Positions 62,346 through 64,000 of a stretch of 64,000 nucleotides of DNA are shown here, piece after piece. The first letter of the stretch is position 1; the number at the start of each line of letters is the position of its first letter. The position numbers and the translations under genes were made by a program. Below the pieces are notes generated by a model, which was not told the origin of the DNA, made no database searches, and was given only the letters and a program-made list of their open reading frames with translations. The DNA is from Pseudovibrio exalbescens (lineage in GTDB: Bacteria; Pseudomonadota; Alphaproteobacteria; Rhizobiales; Stappiaceae). The DNA is taken from the NCBI RefSeq assembly GCF_028737195.1, contig NZ_JAQZAJ010000005.1, forward strand, positions 248,001-312,000, written 5' to 3'.

Positions 62346-63710
62346 ATGTATCACAACAGCAAAAATGTATGGAAGTCTCTGCGCGCAGGTGCGGTTGGGA
62401 CGATCGTTGGCCTTGGTTTCCTTGCAGGCGTGTCAGCAACACCTGCTGCGGCCATTGAGATTCAGGAAGTCGAAAGCCCCGGCGGGATCAAGGCATGGCT
62501 TGTAGAGGACTATACAGTTCCGATCATTGCTATGGATTTCGCCTTTGAGGGCGGCACTTCGCAAGACCCCGAGGACAAGCTTGGTCTGACCTCCCTCCTT
62601 ACCACAATGCTGGATGAGGGTGCCGGAGAGATGGACTCGCAGGCATTTCAGCAAAAGCTGGAAGACCTGACCATGGAACTGTCGTTCTCGGCGGGCCGAG
62701 ATTACTTTTATGGGTCTTACAAGACGCTTGCGGCAAACAAAGACGAGACCAGTGCCCTCGTCCATGCCGCACTGACAAGCCCTCGATTTGACCAGCAGCC
62801 TCTTGAACGGATGAAGGCTAAGGCTCTTGCTGGAATTGAGCGCTCTCTAAAGCGCCCGGACTCCGTAGCCGGACTGGCCTTTTCCAAAGCCCTGTTCCCT
62901 GACCATCCTTACGGCTGGCCCAGCAGCGGTACCTTGGAAACAGTGACAACTCTGACAGCAGATGATCTTGCGGACCAGCACAAAAAGATCTTTGCCCGTG
63001 ATGGTCTGACCGTGGGCGTTGTTGGGGCCATCAGTGCAGAAGACCTTGCACCGCTTCTAGACAAGGTGTTCGGTGGCTTGCCTGAGACTGGCAATCTGAC
63101 GACCATTGAGGATGTGGGGCCCCAAACCGGCGTTGTCGAGCACATTGCTTTTGACACCCCGCAAACCTCCATCATGTTCGCGCTGCCGGGCTTGAAGCGC
63201 AGCGACCCTGACTTCGTAAATGCCTTTATCGCCAATCACATAATGGGCGGCGGCACGTTTTCCTCTTGGCTTTATGAAGAAATCCGGGAAAAGCGCGGCC
63301 TTGCGTATGGGGTTGGCTCATATCTGGTACCACGCCAGCATACCGCTCTTTGGATGGGCTCAACGGGTACCGCAGGCGACAAGGCACCCCTCGCTGTCGA
63401 TCTGATCAAACAGCAGTTGGTGCGTCTTGCGGAAGAAGGACCAACAGAGGATGAGCTGAGCAAGGCCAAGGCATTCCTCACCGGCTCCTATGCGCTGCGT
63501 TTCGACAGTTCCAGCGCCATCGCAAACCAGTTGGTTGGAATTCAGACCGAGGAGCTAGGCATCGACTACATCAACACGCGCAACGACTTGATCAACGAAG
63601 TTACGCTTGACGATGTAAAGGCTGTCTCGAAAAAGCTTCTGAGTGGGGTTGAGCCCGCCATTGTGACCGTTGGTCCCTTCGGCGATGAGGCAAACGCAGC
63701 GGGCCAGTAA
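62346..63710 (+). CDS. Periplasmic M16 peptidase-like protein, non-catalytic subunit
   Basis: 454 residues with a signal peptide (cut near ATPAAA, about residue 37). The position of the zinc motif reads LTSLLTTMLDEG, so the HxxEH ligands are absent. The C-terminal half has EEIREKRGLAYGVGSYLVPR, with the Arg-Tyr pair that in two-component M16 proteases helps bind substrate in the active chamber. It starts 12 bp after the catalytic subunit gene with GGAG in front, so the two form a heterodimer. A weak hairpin lies 34 bp after the stop. Confidence 0.92.
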   Translation: MYHNSKNVWKSLRAGAVGTIVGLGFLAGVSATPAAAIEIQEVESPGGIKAWLVEDYTVPIIAMDFAFEGGTSQDPEDKLGLTSLLTTMLDEGAGEMDSQAFQQKLEDLTMELSFSAGRDYFYGSYKTLAANKDETSALVHAALTSPRFDQQPLERMKAKALAGIERSLKRPDSVAGLAFSKALFPDHPYGWPSSGTLETVTTLTADDLADQHKKIFARDGLTVGVVGAISAEDLAPLLDKVFGGLPETGNLTTIEDVGPQTGVVEHIAFDTPQTSIMFALPGLKRSDPDFVNAFIANHIMGGGTFSSWLYEEIREKRGLAYGVGSYLVPRQHTALWMGSTGTAGDKAPLAVDLIKQQLVRLAEEGPTEDELSKAKAFLTGSYALRFDSSSAIANQLVGIQTEELGIDYINTRNDLINEVTLDDVKAVSKKLLSGVEPAIVTVGPFGDEANAAGQ

Positions 63711-63743
63711 GCGCCTCTTTTTGACGAACTGAACAATGCCAGA

Positions 63744-63768
63744 CCGGGTAACTTTCTGCGTTATCCGG
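63744..63768. other. Hairpin at the M16/EAL convergent junction
   Basis: CCGGGTAAC (63744-63752) pairs with GTTATCCGG (63760-63768), eight of nine pairs with one wobble. No T tract follows, and it overlaps the EAL-gene stop codon. It may be a weak terminator. Confidence 0.35.
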
Positions 63769-64000
63769 CCTGAGCGCGTTTTATAGGGCGTGGATTTGGC
63801 GCCCCCTGCAAAATGTCTGCTCGCACAGGACGAGGCGGCGAAAACAGGAAGCCTTGAGCGCAGCGGATGTCCATATCCAGCAGCTCGGTCACTTCACCCT
63901 CTTGCTCCACATGGTCCGCGATCAGCTCGATGCCATAACGCTGCAACAAGCTGCCGAAGTCTGCTGGGTGGATATTGCCTTGGGCCAAACTGTCATCCCG
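63761..64000 (-). CDS. EAL-domain protein, C-terminal end (5' part outside window)
   Basis: Only the last 79 codons are visible; the frame runs through the right edge (RDDSLAQGNIHPADFGSLLQ). It ends ELLDMDIRCAQGFLFSPPRP, which is the closing part of EAL phosphodiesterase domains (the QGFLFSxP motif), with ELIADHVEQEGEVTELLDMD before it. EAL domains hydrolyse cyclic di-GMP; whether this one is active, or carries a GGDEF or PAS partner, cannot be seen from this piece. Confidence 0.85.
   Translation of the reverse strand, partial: RDDSLAQGNIHPADFGSLLQRYGIELIADHVEQEGEVTELLDMDIRCAQGFLFSPPRPVRADILQGAPNPRPIKRAQAG

Noticed and set aside
63990-64000. TGTCATCCCG at the right edge, like the left end of the 141-bp element
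   Set aside because: Only about nine bases match, and the EAL frame reads straight through them; it cannot be judged at the edge and is best explained as chance.

Overview
The window comes from the chromosome of an alphaproteobacterium of the Hyphomicrobiales (Rhizobiales). The Omp2b-type porins, the ctaC-ctaD-ctaB-coxF-ctaG-ctaE-DUF983-SURF1 gene order, the DUF4170/DUF374/waaA/lpxK/DUF2093 block and the IalB and DUF6101 proteins all fit that order. The style of the porins and of the intergenic repeats suggests a marine Stappiaceae-like organism (Pseudovibrio, Labrenzia or a relative); that genus-level placement is inference. Almost everything is ordinary core chromosome. I see no rRNA, tRNA, prophage, transposase or CRISPR array.

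Layout. 1-7100: tail of a conserved block read leftwards (GNAT acetyltransferase, M16 peptidase, thrC, yqgE), two rightward redox genes (DsbD-alpha-like, peroxiredoxin), then SURF1 and DUF983. 7144-12601: the aa3 cytochrome c oxidase operon, including a 55-residue CoxF gene and a hairpin-rich ctaD-ctaB gap; a perfect FNR/FixK-type box lies upstream. 13101-20183: rightward genes for IalB, TldD, a HAD hydrolase, a Kef antiporter, a metal-type MerR regulator, a MATE exporter and DUF2093. 20199-25700: leftward lipid A/Kdo block (lpxK, waaA, DUF374 acyltransferase, DUF4170, inositol monophosphatase, TldE/PmbA). 25992-32021: DUF6101, ubiA, GNAT-like, purD, an alpha/beta hydrolase with a TetR regulator, and a divergent MDR oxidoreductase, with two palindromic operators between the last two.

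32022-33985 is a gene-free array of 141-bp REP/MITE-like elements. 33986-41879: patatin, fdhD, an FdhF/YdeP-type molybdoenzyme, a small winged-helix-like protein, tadA, a pseudouridine synthase with a very long disordered tail, and rsmD. 42257-45719: two tandem porins in AT-rich surroundings. 46328-47622: a small operon with a WYL regulator and a clear operator/promoter. 47623-51976: mutL, a TIGR01459 HAD protein, cheZ and cheY. 52262-64000: a MaoC-like hydratase, ribF behind a candidate structured leader RNA, two EamA transporters, ileS, lspA, a lipoprotein, two M16 peptidases and the end of an EAL-domain protein.

The main functional themes are respiration (oxidase plus its assembly factors), envelope biogenesis (Kdo-lipid A, LspA, lipoprotein, M16 pair, porins), and small regulatory modules whose operators can be read directly. 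I found no clearly new multi-gene system. The best candidates for something undescribed are the 141-bp repeat array, the ribF leader, the FliM-like tail on CheZ and the fdhD/YdeP/small-protein cluster.
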